NCBI GenBank assembly: GCA_021791875.1
Contig: JAJYVU010000030.1
Span: 1 to 39,145, forward strand
Direction: 5' to 3'
DNA: 39,145 nt
Source of the DNA: Acidobacteriota bacterium
GTDB lineage: Bacteria > Acidobacteriota > Terriglobia > Terriglobales > Acidobacteriaceae
How positions within the stretch are numbered: the stretch's first letter is position 1; every line of letters starts with the position of its first letter. Under the pieces are notes generated by a model. It saw only the letters and a list, made by a program, of their open reading frames with translations. It was not told the origin of the DNA and ran no database searches. Below, in pieces: positions 8,862 through 16,766 of this stretch. Position numbers and translations under genes: made by a program.

Positions 8862-10324
8862 CTTGATCCTCCAAACATGGTTGCGGAGATTTCTGTAAAG
8901 ATTGACCAGAGTTCATGAGGCCACCAAAGTCCAAGAATGAGAAGCGGAGCAAATGTCAGCCACATGGGCAGGCTGCGCCAGAACATGCCAGAGATATGCA
9001 CGGCGGGTGTGACGTCCCCGGCAAAGCACATGTCGCGGAAGTGAGACAGGAATCCGATGAAGATGACAATCAGAAAGATGATGAACAGCAATGCCGCCCA
9101 ACGGTAGGGGCCGGCAATGCCAGCGCGCAGGATGGTGAATTCGCTGAGGAAGAGCGCGAAGGGCGGCGCGCCGGCGATACCCACGGCGCCCAGGAGCCAC
9201 AGGGTTCCGGTGACGGGAAAAGTCTTGAGTACACCCCTGATTTCAGGAATCTCCTTGGTTCCGTAGGCGCGCATGGCATTGCCTGCCCCAAAGAACATGA
9301 GGGATTTATTGAGAGAGTGATTGAGCATATGGTAGAGGGCGCCGGCAACCCCATAGACGCCGCCGAAGCCCAGCCCGAGAGCCTGAACTCCGATGTGTTC
9401 GACGCTGGAATAGGCCATGAGGCGTTTGACTCCTCGTTGCCGGACGATGAAGAGGGCAGCGATGACGAACGAGAAAATGCCAAAGCATACCACTGCCAGG
9501 TGGGCCATGTAGCCGATTGCCGTTTTGTTGACGACGCCGAGATAGCGTGCAATGCCAAGGATGGCGGTATTGAGGAGCGCGCCGGAAAGCATGGCCGAAA
9601 CGGGAGCGGGGGATTCACTGTGGGCATCCGGAAGCCAGGTGTGCATGGGGGCCAGACCGGCCTTGGTTCCATAACCGACGAGGACGAGGAGAAACGCAAC
9701 GAGTTCGAGAGGAGGGTAGACAGAGGGCGCGCAATGAAGGAGGTTGGCCCAGGTCATGGCGTAGGTTTGTCCCAGCACGGAAGAGCCGCCCCAGTAAAAG
9801 AAGGAAGTTCCGAGAAGAGCAAGGGCGAGGCCGGCTGAAACGACCATGATGTACTTCCATGCGGCTTCAGTGCCTTCGGCAGCCCGTTCGAATCTTACCA
9901 GGAAGGTGCTGACCAAGGTGGTGAGTTCAATGGCGATCCAGTAGACGCCCGCACTATTCATGACACAGGCCAAGAGCATGGTGAGCGCAAAGCCGGAGAA
10001 GAGGGCATAAAAGAGCGGGAGGCGTTCCTCTTCATCCAGCAGTCTCATGTAACCGATGGCGTAGATGGAAGACAGCAAGTAGACGATTGTGACACAGAGG
10101 ATGACCCATGCGCCGAGCAGATCGAGCAGGACATAGCCGTGGGCGAAGACCATGGGTCCGCGCAGAGCCAGGACAAGTAGGGGAAAGCTGAGGATGAAGT
10201 TGATGATGGCCGCCGCGAGGTTGCTATATTCGGCGAGACGGGGGTATCGCAGGGCGAGCGATAGGATGACCGTCACGGTTGGCGCGGCGAGCATGATGAG
10301 CAGCAGCAATGCGGGAATGGTCAT
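8858..10324 (-). CDS. hyfF: HyfF-like antiporter-type membrane subunit (NuoL/M/N family)
   Basis: 488 residues starting at ATG 10324; the frame is open further upstream, but only inside the preceding gene. About 14 hydrophobic helices. Family landmarks are IAIELTTLVSTF (Glu in TM5), the Lys of YGTKAGLAPMHTWLPDAHSE, and HMLNHSLNKSLMFFGAGN. Homologue of HyfF/HyfD; with the HyfB-like protein it gives the complex two antiporter-type subunits. Coupled to the upstream hyfE-like gene by an ATGA overlap and to the downstream large-subunit gene by another ATGA overlap. Confidence 0.88.
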   Translation of the reverse strand: MTIPALLLLIMLAAPTVTVILSLALRYPRLAEYSNLAAAIINFILSFPLLVLALRGPMVFAHGYVLLDLLGAWVILCVTIVYLLSSIYAIGYMRLLDEEERLPLFYALFSGFALTMLLACVMNSAGVYWIAIELTTLVSTFLVRFERAAEGTEAAWKYIMVVSAGLALALLGTSFFYWGGSSVLGQTYAMTWANLLHCAPSVYPPLELVAFLLVLVGYGTKAGLAPMHTWLPDAHSESPAPVSAMLSGALLNTAILGIARYLGVVNKTAIGYMAHLAVVCFGIFSFVIAALFIVRQRGVKRLMAYSSVEHIGVQALGLGFGGVYGVAGALYHMLNHSLNKSLMFFGAGNAMRAYGTKEIPEIRGVLKTFPVTGTLWLLGAVGIAGAPPFALFLSEFTILRAGIAGPYRWAALLFIIFLIVIFIGFLSHFRDMCFAGDVTPAVHISGMFWRSLPMWLTFAPLLILGLWWPHELWSIFTEISATMFGGSR

Positions 10325-11004
10325 CAGCCTACCAACCGGTTGAGTTGACGACTGCTGGTGGTGCCTGCGTGCACGACCAGGTAGCGCACCAGCATGCCGA
10401 AGCATGCAACAACGATCAGTAGATCGAAGAGGATAACGATCTCGATGAGAAGCGGCATACCGGGAACCAGAATCTGCGATCCGAGGAAGATTCCATTTTC
10501 AAGAACAAGCAGCCCGAGGATCTGACTGATGGCTTCGTCGCGCACAGAGAGCATGAGAAATCCGAGCAGCTTCATGGAAAGCATGACGGTAAGCGCGAGA
10601 ACGACGATGTGGGCCGCGGGCAGCATTTCCTGGTTGATGTGGTTTGCAATCACATAGGCGAACATGACAGCCAGTGCGCCGAGCACCATGCTGGAGCTGG
10701 ATTGAAGAACGGTGTGAATCTCCCGTTTGACATTGAGCCTGTCTACGATTCGGATGAGCAGGTAGGGTAGGACGAGACCACGAAAAAGGGCGGTCATGAC
10801 GGCGATCATATACAGTTCCGGGAATCCTCCAAAATAGGCGACGCATGCTGAGAGAATCGCAATGAGCCAGGACTGCACCGCGAATGCGTAGACGTAATTA
10901 CGCAGCCAGTGTGAGCCGAGCATGACGAAGGTGAGCAGGAGGCTGAGGATGGCAAGCGAGCTGAAAACAGATGCCTGAAGGGACGTGATATGAGAAAGAA
11001 ACAT
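10324..11004 (-). CDS. hyfE: HyfE-like small membrane subunit (NuoK-type)
   Basis: 226 residues, about seven transmembrane helices and almost no soluble part. The length and the pattern of early helices, FRGLVLPYLLIRIVDRL loop and acidic/His residues in mid-membrane helices match HyfE, whose C-terminal part is related to complex I subunit NuoK. It starts immediately after the hyfC-like stop (TAA 11007-11005, ATG 11004), with a GGGGGA ribosome binding site inside the end of hyfC. Confidence 0.82.
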   Translation of the reverse strand: MFLSHITSLQASVFSSLAILSLLLTFVMLGSHWLRNYVYAFAVQSWLIAILSACVAYFGGFPELYMIAVMTALFRGLVLPYLLIRIVDRLNVKREIHTVLQSSSSMVLGALAVMFAYVIANHINQEMLPAAHIVVLALTVMLSMKLLGFLMLSVRDEAISQILGLLVLENGIFLGSQILVPGMPLLIEIVILFDLLIVVACFGMLVRYLVVHAGTTSSRQLNRLVG

Positions 11005-11961
11005 TTATAGTCCCCCTATCAACTGGCTGGACACGATGGCGAGGACCGCAAGGAGAAATCCGGTCGCCAGCAGTTCCTGGTATCGGTAAAAGCGCAGTCT
11101 TGACTGCGTGGTCTCAACGATCACCACCAGCAGCGCGACCAAAAGGAATTTGAGAAGCAGCGAAGTGATTGCGCCGGCTTGTCCGAGGGGCGTGCCGAGT
11201 TGCGAAAGTCCCCAGGGCAGAAAGAAGACATTGCAGAAGATGGTGTAGAGGATGAACTGCTTCATCATGGAGGCCCAGCGTAGCAATGCCAGCAGTGGGC
11301 CGGAATACTCAAGGATTCGGGCCTCATCGATCATGTAAATTTCGAAATGAGTGCTGGAATGAATGGGCAAGCGATCCGTTTCGACAAGCAGGAGCACGAA
11401 GAATGCGAGCACGAGAAAGATATGCGCGGGGCTCCAATAGACGGACAGGCTGCTAAGCAGTAGATGATTGACGACAAAAGGGAGCATGGCCTTCGCCAGC
11501 AGGCTGATCCCGACGAGAACCAGAATGAGCGTCGGTTCAGCGAGAATGCCGAGCATGGCGGTACGGCTTGATCCGATGCCGCCGTAGACATTGCCCGAGT
11601 CCAACCCGGCGAGAATGATGGCGAAGGAGCCGAGCGTGAGCACCATGCCGCCGCCAAGAATGTCGCCCATGTTGGAAAGCGGAAGCGGTCGGTCCGTAAG
11701 TACGGGAATGAGCAGGGGAACGATGAGCATGGCTGTGAAGGCTATGACCGGAGCGATCCAGTAGATCCACGATGCGGAGTCTGGGACGACGCATTCCTTA
11801 TGGAAGAGCTTCCACAGGTCGCGGTAAGGCTGGAAGATGCTTGGACCGCGGCTGCGCTGCACCCGCTCTTCTGCTTTGTGGATAAAGCCCTGCAGCAGGG
11901 GTGCGAGAAGAAGTACGCCGAGAACCTGAAGAACCTGGAGAGCGATATCAGGCAGTGTCAC
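11005..11961 (-). CDS. hyfC: HyfC-like membrane anchor (NuoH family), first main gene of the operon
   Basis: 318 residues if translation starts at GTG 11961 (VTLPDIALQVLQV...), which has GGAGGA 4 nt upstream. The frame stays open to 12084, but that part lies inside the riboswitch and encodes a Cys-rich non-homologous stretch, so it is rejected. About eight membrane helices. The NuoH/HyfC hallmark GPSIFQPYRDLWKLFHK, which forms the interface with the Fe-S arm, is present, as are the family's EARILEYSGPLLALLRWA region and conserved polar residues. It joins the antiporter subunits to the peripheral redox arm. The gene lies downstream of a fluoride riboswitch and overlaps a 31-codon leader frame by GTGA. 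Confidence 0.87.
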   Translation of the reverse strand: MTLPDIALQVLQVLGVLLLAPLLQGFIHKAEERVQRSRGPSIFQPYRDLWKLFHKECVVPDSASWIYWIAPVIAFTAMLIVPLLIPVLTDRPLPLSNMGDILGGGMVLTLGSFAIILAGLDSGNVYGGIGSSRTAMLGILAEPTLILVLVGISLLAKAMLPFVVNHLLLSSLSVYWSPAHIFLVLAFFVLLLVETDRLPIHSSTHFEIYMIDEARILEYSGPLLALLRWASMMKQFILYTIFCNVFFLPWGLSQLGTPLGQAGAITSLLLKFLLVALLVVIVETTQSRLRFYRYQELLATGFLLAVLAIVSSQLIGGL

Positions 11962-12053
11962 GCAGTCCTCCGCACAGAAAATGCCGCAGTCTTCAGAGAA
12001 GGAGCGTTTGGGATTACAGGGATTGAGTGTGCGGAGCTTAAGTGCTTCTTCAT
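11958..12053 (-). CDS. Possible 31-residue leader peptide between riboswitch and hyfC
   Basis: ATG at 12053 with GGAGGG 7 nt upstream, a better-placed ribosome binding site than most in this operon. The frame (MKKHLSSAHSIPV...) ends in TGA that overlaps the GTG start of hyfC as GTGA. Its ribosome binding site is the first one after the aptamer and can pair with the aptamer 3' strand. The peptide resembles no family I know; it may exist only to pass riboswitch control to hyfC by translational coupling. Confidence 0.4.
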   Translation of the reverse strand: MKKHLSSAHSIPVIPNAPSLKTAAFSVRRTA

Positions 12054-12070
12054 GGCATGACCCTCCAGTA

Positions 12071-12120
12071 CAGGTAGGAGTCATCAGCCATGAAGGCGGT
12101 TAGGGGTGGACTTCATCACC
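12071..12120 (-). promoter_or_regulatory. Fluoride riboswitch (crcB motif) upstream of the hyf-like operon
   Basis: Read on the minus strand from 12120 the RNA has the crcB-motif blocks in order: GGTGATGAAGTCCACC (P1 hairpin, GGTG/CACC), CCTAACCGCC, a minimal GCC-TTCAT-GGC stem, and CTGATGACTCCTAC. Loop bases AGTC can pair with GACT in the 3' block to give the family pseudoknot. The aptamer ends only 4 nt before GGAGGG (12066-12061), and its CTCC is complementary to that GGAG. That implies a translational ON switch: without fluoride the 3' strand masks the ribosome binding site, with fluoride the pseudoknot frees it. Recognised from the consensus; not scored with a covariance model. Confidence 0.88.
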
Positions 12121-12142
12121 GGCGCGACTTTTGCTTGGAAGC

Positions 12143-12171
12143 ATCATGCGTCTTTGCATTTTGATTGTCAA
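12143..12171 (-). promoter_or_regulatory. Candidate sigma-70-type promoter of the hyf-like operon
   Basis: On the minus strand TTGACA (12171-12166), a 17-bp spacer and CATGAT (12148-12143; four of six consensus bases). Transcription would begin near 12136, about 16 nt before the riboswitch aptamer. Confidence 0.5.
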
Positions 12172-12267
12172 GTTCATAGGGCGCAGCAAGCATCCCACAT
12201 CCAGGAATACGTTTCATGCTGAAACACGTCGGGAGAAACCGAGACGAGTGAGATGTTCGGACTGTCA

Positions 12268-12297
12268 TTGACAGGACGTGACGTTTCGGCATATCAA
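12268..12297 (+). promoter_or_regulatory. Candidate sigma-70-type promoter of the enolase operon
   Basis: TTGACA (12268-12273), an 18-bp spacer and TATCAA (12292-12297; four of six consensus bases). Predicted start near 12303, about 13 nt before the plus-strand fluoride aptamer, mirroring the arrangement on the other strand. Confidence 0.5.
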
Positions 12298-12315
12298 GTT
12301 GGTAGATAGCTAAAA

Positions 12316-12380
12316 GGTGAGGGAGTTCACCTTTAACCGCTGTCCTTCTCTCTTGAGCCGGACAGATGATGACTCCTGGC
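12316..12380 (+). promoter_or_regulatory. Fluoride riboswitch (crcB motif) upstream of enolase
   Basis: Blocks in order: P1 hairpin GGTGA (12316-12320) / TCACC (12327-12331) with loop GGGAGT; TTTAACCGC (12332-12340); stem TGTCC (12341-12345) / GGACA (12360-12364); then GATGATGACTCCTGG. Loop GGAGT (12322-12326) is perfectly complementary to ACTCC (12372-12376), the family pseudoknot. The first loop base is G where U is usual. ACTCC is also the 5' arm of a downstream terminator, so the switch most likely acts on transcription (ON with fluoride). It differs in sequence from the minus-strand copy but keeps the same pairing, so the two are not recent duplicates. Confidence 0.87.
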
Positions 12381-12406
12381 GGGGATCCCCCCAGTTCAGG
12401 AGTTTT
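12372..12406 (+). terminator. Riboswitch-controlled terminator before enolase
   Basis: ACTCCTG (12372-12378) pairs with CAGGAGT (12397-12403), enclosing an inner GGGG/CCCC stem, and is followed by TTTTG. The 5' arm overlaps the ACTCC needed for the aptamer pseudoknot, so terminator and ligand-bound aptamer exclude each other. The T tract is short, so termination may be partial. Confidence 0.65.
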
Positions 12407-12505
12407 GTCTGTACTGGCGATCCTCGACAAAAAACTCGATGGTGTGCCGGATGATAGGTGCGCGAACGGGACGTATTCACAGCGGTTATTTCCGGACTTT
12501 CGGAG

Positions 12506-12527
12506 ATGCTGCGCAGCATGTCTTTTT
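12506..12527 (+). terminator. Second terminator-like hairpin in the enolase leader
   Basis: Perfect 14-bp palindrome ATGCTGCGCAGCAT (12506-12519), then GTC and five T residues (12523-12527). The stem is only 5 bp with a GCGC loop, so it would be weak. The rest of the 200-nt leader (12407-12604) shows no gene. Confidence 0.3.
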
Positions 12528-12604
12528 CCGTGCATCGAATCATCGTGAAGAAGTGCAGGACGTTGTAGCAACCAGCGACCCCGAGGTCGAGAAAGCAGGA
12601 TGGC

Positions 12605-13909
12605 ATGTCTGAAATTGCAAAACTGGAAGCACTGGAAATTCTGGATTCGCGCGGGAATCCGACTCTTTCTGTCACGGCGACGCTATCGAATGGTGTAAAG
12701 GGAACGGCGAAGGTCCCTTCCGGTGCATCGACGGGCAAGCGTGAAGCGGTGGAATTGCGCGACGGAGATAAGTCGCGCTACGGCGGTAAAGGCGTATTGA
12801 AGGCAAGGGGCCACGTGGAAGATGAAATCCAGCGAGCGGTTCGCGGTTTTGACGCGAACGATCAGAGGGCGCTGGACAAGAAGCTTTGCGAACTGGATGG
12901 AACGCCGAACAAGGCGCGCCTGGGGGCGAATGCGATTCTTGGCGTTTCTCTTGCTGTTGCGCGCGCGGCGGCGGTAGACCGGGGCCTGCCATTGTATGCA
13001 GCCCTGGTGAAGGAGGATGCGAATCTATTGCCGACGCCGGGACTGAATGTTTTGAACGGTGGCAGGCATTCGGACAACAGCGTGGACTTCCAGGAGTTCA
13101 TGATTTCGCCGGTTGGGGCTCCGAATTTCCACGAGGCACTGCGTGCTTCGGCGGAGACTTTTCATGCGCTGAAGGCCGTGCTGAACGCCAAGGGCTACAG
13201 CACCGCGGTGGGCGATGAAGGCGGTTTTGCTCCGCAGTTGAAGTCGAATGAAGAGCCGATCGAGTTGATTCTTGAGGCGATCGGGAAGGCTGGCTATAAG
13301 GCGGGTGAAGATATCGTGATCATGCTGGATCCCGCAGCCAGCGAGTTGTACCGGGACGGGGCGTATGAGTTCTGGAAGTCCGATAAGAGCAAGAAGAGTT
13401 CTGACGAAATGATTGCTCTTTGGGGAAGCTGGCTGAAGAAGTATCCAGAGATATGGTCGCTCGAAGACGGGATGGCCGAGGATGACCGGAACGGATGGCA
13501 GAAGCTGACAAGGGAGCTTGGCGGCAAGATTCAGCTTGTAGGCGACGACAATTTCGTGACCAATCCGGCACTGTTCCGGGAGGGGATCAAAGGCGGCATT
13601 GCGAATGCGATCTTGATCAAGTTGAACCAGATTGGAACGGTCACCGAGACGCTGGACTGCATTCAGCTTGCGCGAGAGAACGGCTACGGCGCGGTGATTT
13701 CGCATCGCTCCGGAGAGACCGACGACACCAGCATCGCGGATCTTGCGGTGGCTGCGGGCATGGGGCAAATCAAGACGGGTTCTGCGAGTCGCGGCGAGCG
13801 CATTGCGAAATACAATCGCCTGCTGGAAATCGAAAGAGAACTCGGTGGGAGGGCACGCTATGCGGGCGCCTCGGTATATGAACGCTGGAAGAAACCGGTG
13901 AAGGCATAA
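12605..13909 (+). CDS. eno: Enolase (phosphopyruvate hydratase), fluoride-riboswitch controlled
   Basis: 434 residues, normal length. It converts 2-phosphoglycerate to phosphoenolpyruvate in the cytoplasm with Mg2+. The ATG at 12605 has AGGA 4 nt upstream. Metal ligands D242 (MLDPAASE), E287 ([10 protein letters not shown]) and D314 (VGDDNFVTN), catalytic E205 (GDEGGFAP), K339 (LIKLNQIG) and K390 (GQIKTGS), and the [10 protein letters not shown] signature are all present, so it should be active. The usual GGAHA loop reads GGRHS (152-156), keeping the His but adding an Arg next to it. Enolase is the textbook target of fluoride, and enolase genes are known fluoride-riboswitch clients; this may be a second, fluoride-tolerant or overproduced copy. 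Whether another eno exists cannot be seen here. The next gene follows closely. Confidence 0.95.
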   Translation: MSEIAKLEALEILDSRGNPTLSVTATLSNGVKGTAKVPSGASTGKREAVELRDGDKSRYGGKGVLKARGHVEDEIQRAVRGFDANDQRALDKKLCELDGTPNKARLGANAILGVSLAVARAAAVDRGLPLYAALVKEDANLLPTPGLNVLNGGRHSDNSVDFQEFMISPVGAPNFHEALRASAETFHALKAVLNAKGYSTAVGDEGGFAPQLKSNEEPIELILEAIGKAGYKAGEDIVIMLDPAASELYRDGAYEFWKSDKSKKSSDEMIALWGSWLKKYPEIWSLEDGMAEDDRNGWQKLTRELGGKIQLVGDDNFVTNPALFREGIKGGIANAILIKLNQIGTVTETLDCIQLARENGYGAVISHRSGETDDTSIADLAVAAGMGQIKTGSASRGERIAKYNRLLEIERELGGRARYAGASVYERWKKPVKA

Positions 13910-13985
13910 ATCGTTGGCTCTGCGGCTGCGAGTTCTCTCGGCAGCAGAGGCGATGTACAACGGATGGCAACGGCGTGGAGCGAAT

Positions 13986-16076
13986 ATGTTCGAGCGCGAT
14001 GACGAAAGTCGAGAGCGATTTCCTGGGGAACTGAATGGTCCGCAGAGGAATCGCCTGCTCAGCACCTGTCAGCACATCGACAAGCTGCTGAGCAGCGTCG
14101 AACATATTCTCCACGAGACGGCCTCTGAGTCGCCATTTCGGACGCATATAGTTGACATTGCTCCTGCCCAGACACGGGTGATTGAGGATTACATACGGCG
14201 GTTGCGCAGACAACTGCTGCGCGCGCTGGAGTGGCAGCATATGAAGCCGGCGAAGCCGGAGATCCCGGCAACCCGAGCGGTGCTGACGAATCTCGCGTTC
14301 GTTGATATAGCAGTCGAGGAGCTTCGTCCGCATTACATGCGCGGTTCCGGTGACGTCCCTGAAGATGCGACCGATGAGTTGAACGGCGTAGTGCATGAGC
14401 TTCGGTCACTGGTGGAAGAGATGGAGCGATACCTGCGGCAGGAGCTGAGTATTGACCTGGAGTCGCGATTGCAAAAGCTGGAGAAGACGGGCTATGACCT
14501 GGCTCTACTGCGCAGGATTGAGCAGATCGTCACGCGGCAAGGGTTGGTGGAATTTCGTTCGCGTATCGCATCTCTTGCCGAGAGGTTGGAGGATCACAAC
14601 CTCGAAGTGGCTTTCTTTGGGCGCGTAAGCAGTGGTAAATCCTCGCTATTGAATGCACTTTTGGAGACAGATGTTCTGCCGGTCGGCGTGAATCCGATCA
14701 CAGCAGTACCGACGAAATTGCGTTACGGATCCAAGTTGCGTGTTGAGGTGACTTACGGCAGTGGGCGTAGCGAGCTCATTGCGGTCGAACAACTGGCAGA
14801 TGTAGTTACGGAGCGCGGCAACCCCGGGAATTTACGCAACGTGGTGAAGACGCTGGTGGATGTTCCTTCCAGCAGGCTGCAAAAGGGGATTGTCCTGGTG
14901 GATACGCCTGGACTTGGATCGCTGGCCAAAAAAGGCGCCGCAGAAACGCTGGCCTATTTGCCCGCATGCGATCTAGCCCTCCTTTTGATCGATGCGGGGA
15001 ATACGCTCAACGAAGAAGACATTGGGACACTGCGCCTTTTGTATGAGGCTGGCATTCCATCGCTCGTTTTATTGAGCAAGGCAGATTTGCTTGCGCGGGG
15101 AGAACGACAAGAGGCTATTGCATATGTGGTGGAACAGATTCAGAGCGAACTTGGAATTATGGTGCAGGTCCATCCCGTGAGTTGTGTTCCGGCGGAGAGT
15201 GATCTGTTAGAGCGATTTTTTGAAGAGGAGCTTCTGCCGCGCTTTGGACAAGCGCAGACCCTGCGTGAGGCGTCTGTTGCGCGAAAGATCGGCACTCTGA
15301 AGGATTCGGTGATGGCCGCGCTGGATACGATTCTGAACCGACAAAGCCGAGAGGCGCCGGAGCCGGCAGTGGATCCTGCGGGGTTGGAGTCGCAGTTGCG
15401 AGTTGCGACGGGTGAGATGGGCGAGCTCGGAAGAAATCTCAGCCGGGCTTTTCTGGAGCTTGGCGAGTCTTCGAAGGCGGTGATGGACAGTGTGGTTGAG
15501 CGTGGCGTGGGCTGGTATGAATTGCATCCGGGAGATGCGATCGCGGGACGGTTGTTGGATGAGTGGATTCGTGATGCTGTCGGAGAGAGATTGAATTCGC
15601 AAATTGGCCATGTACGCGAGGTGGTCGAGAGGACGGTACTTAGCTTGCAGGGCGTTGCGGAGGGATTGCGTAACGATGAAATTCCGTCTGCCGAGGAGCT
15701 AGAGAGTGGACTACGTGACTTGCCACGGTTTGAGTTGGCGGAACTGCCTGGTGGTGTCGGGGCTGGCGGATGGAGGTGGCTGGGCCGACGCGCCGTTCGC
15801 AGCGCGCTGCATCGCGGTCTGCAAGAGAATGCCGGTTCGATGCTACAGGAGGCACTTCGACGTTACGGGTACGCACTAAGAGAATGGAGCGACAGGGCCA
15901 TTGCCAGGATGGATGCGGTCGTTAGGTCATACGCCGATACCTACCGCGCGCAGATCCATCGGATGACCGGCATGGAGGAGCAATCGAAGGATAGGGGGCA
16001 GGTGCAAAGAGATTTGGAGTCGCTCCGCAACTGGCGCGCCGGGGTAAACACGGACATAGCCGCCCAACGAGCATGA
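13986..16076 (+). CDS. Dynamin-family large GTPase (first of two)
   Basis: 696 residues from ATG 13986, chosen for GGAG 5 nt upstream; in-frame starts at 13953 (ATG) and 13914 (TTG, 4 bp after eno) are alternatives. A helical N-terminal ~200 residues leads to a Dynamin_N GTPase domain: P-loop GRVSSGKSS (212-220), switch threonine in PITAVPTKLRYG, DTPGLG (306-311) and SKAD (364-367). The C-terminal half is alpha-helical with long heptad-like stretches and a Gly/Trp-rich amphipathic patch (GGVGAGGWRWLGRRAVRSAL) that could touch membrane. Bacterial dynamins remodel or protect membranes. A second family member lies four genes downstream, and paired bacterial dynamins often work as hetero-oligomers. 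Confidence 0.88.
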   Translation: MFERDDESRERFPGELNGPQRNRLLSTCQHIDKLLSSVEHILHETASESPFRTHIVDIAPAQTRVIEDYIRRLRRQLLRALEWQHMKPAKPEIPATRAVLTNLAFVDIAVEELRPHYMRGSGDVPEDATDELNGVVHELRSLVEEMERYLRQELSIDLESRLQKLEKTGYDLALLRRIEQIVTRQGLVEFRSRIASLAERLEDHNLEVAFFGRVSSGKSSLLNALLETDVLPVGVNPITAVPTKLRYGSKLRVEVTYGSGRSELIAVEQLADVVTERGNPGNLRNVVKTLVDVPSSRLQKGIVLVDTPGLGSLAKKGAAETLAYLPACDLALLLIDAGNTLNEEDIGTLRLLYEAGIPSLVLLSKADLLARGERQEAIAYVVEQIQSELGIMVQVHPVSCVPAESDLLERFFEEELLPRFGQAQTLREASVARKIGTLKDSVMAALDTILNRQSREAPEPAVDPAGLESQLRVATGEMGELGRNLSRAFLELGESSKAVMDSVVERGVGWYELHPGDAIAGRLLDEWIRDAVGERLNSQIGHVREVVERTVLSLQGVAEGLRNDEIPSAEELESGLRDLPRFELAELPGGVGAGGWRWLGRRAVRSALHRGLQENAGSMLQEALRRYGYALREWSDRAIARMDAVVRSYADTYRAQIHRMTGMEEQSKDRGQVQRDLESLRNWRAGVNTDIAAQRA

Positions 16077-16182
16077 CCCGAGGATTATGTGCCCGGGATA
16101 GGAGATGAAATAAATGGCAATGTTATGAGAGCCCCCATGGTTCAGCGTAAAGATACGAAATTCTGATCATGGAGGAGGTTAG

Positions 16183-16755
16183 ATGAGAAAGCACAGGCAG
16201 CATACGGTTTATCATTCGATTCTGCCGGCTCTTCAGGAGCCGGGTTGCCCATTCTGCCGACTGCTGAAGGAGTTCCAGACAGAGTGTCTCCAGACGAAGT
16301 CGGAGGGAAACCTGCATTGCCTGTGCAATTTTCACGTCTGGGGACTTGCGGCGGTACAAGATGCTCACGAAGCGGCCCTCATATTCATGAAGCTATTAAG
16401 TGAGATGGCCGTCCCCGGCGACATGGGCGCAGGTTGCGACATTTGCAGGGAGATCGCGGAGGAAGAGGATCTTCGGATTCGGGAGTTTGTCAGCTGCGTG
16501 CAGTCTGCCTCGGTTGTCGAGTGGCTGAAAACGAAGCCGGCGCTGTGTATCCCTCACGGGATGAAGTTGAGATCGAAGCTTCCGCCTACCATGGCATCCC
16601 AAATAGACAGCATGATGCAGCGCTACCGTCGCCAACTTCACTCGGAACTTGAACATCTTCGGGACGAATGGGATCCGGACCACAATCGGACCGGATGGGG
16701 AGCAGTAGGACACGCAGCGGAATTTCTCGTTGCGCATCGTGGACTCAGGGCATAA
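16183..16755 (+). CDS. Cys/His-rich protein, probable zinc binder (DUF6062-like)
   Basis: 190 residues with a strong ribosome binding site (GGAGGAGG, 4 nt before ATG). It contains two similar ligand sets: C22-x2-C25 with C48-x2-H51, and C85-x2-C88 with C122-x2-H125. Each looks like a four-ligand metal site, giving an internal pseudo-repeat. Overall resemblance is to the uncharacterised DUF6062 family; that name is from memory. Soluble, no signal peptide. It sits between a dynamin gene and the DUF190 genes (11 bp before the next start), so it is likely a partner of the dynamin/DUF190 group, perhaps a metal- or redox-responsive adaptor. Function unknown. Confidence 0.75.
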   Translation: MRKHRQHTVYHSILPALQEPGCPFCRLLKEFQTECLQTKSEGNLHCLCNFHVWGLAAVQDAHEAALIFMKLLSEMAVPGDMGAGCDICREIAEEEDLRIREFVSCVQSASVVEWLKTKPALCIPHGMKLRSKLPPTMASQIDSMMQRYRRQLHSELEHLRDEWDPDHNRTGWGAVGHAAEFLVAHRGLRA

Positions 16756-16766
16756 GGAGAAAGCAA

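Noticed and set aside
11962-12084. N-terminal extension of the hyfC-like protein starting inside the riboswitch
   Set aside because: The added 41 residues are Cys-rich with no homology to NuoH/HyfC, lie partly in the aptamer, and the GTG at 11961 has a much better ribosome binding site.
12116-12738. Minus-strand open frames of 142-151 codons across the control region (12116-12571 and 12310-12738)
   Set aside because: They lie opposite the enolase riboswitch and leader, partly opposite enolase, have no recognisable domain and no convincing start site.
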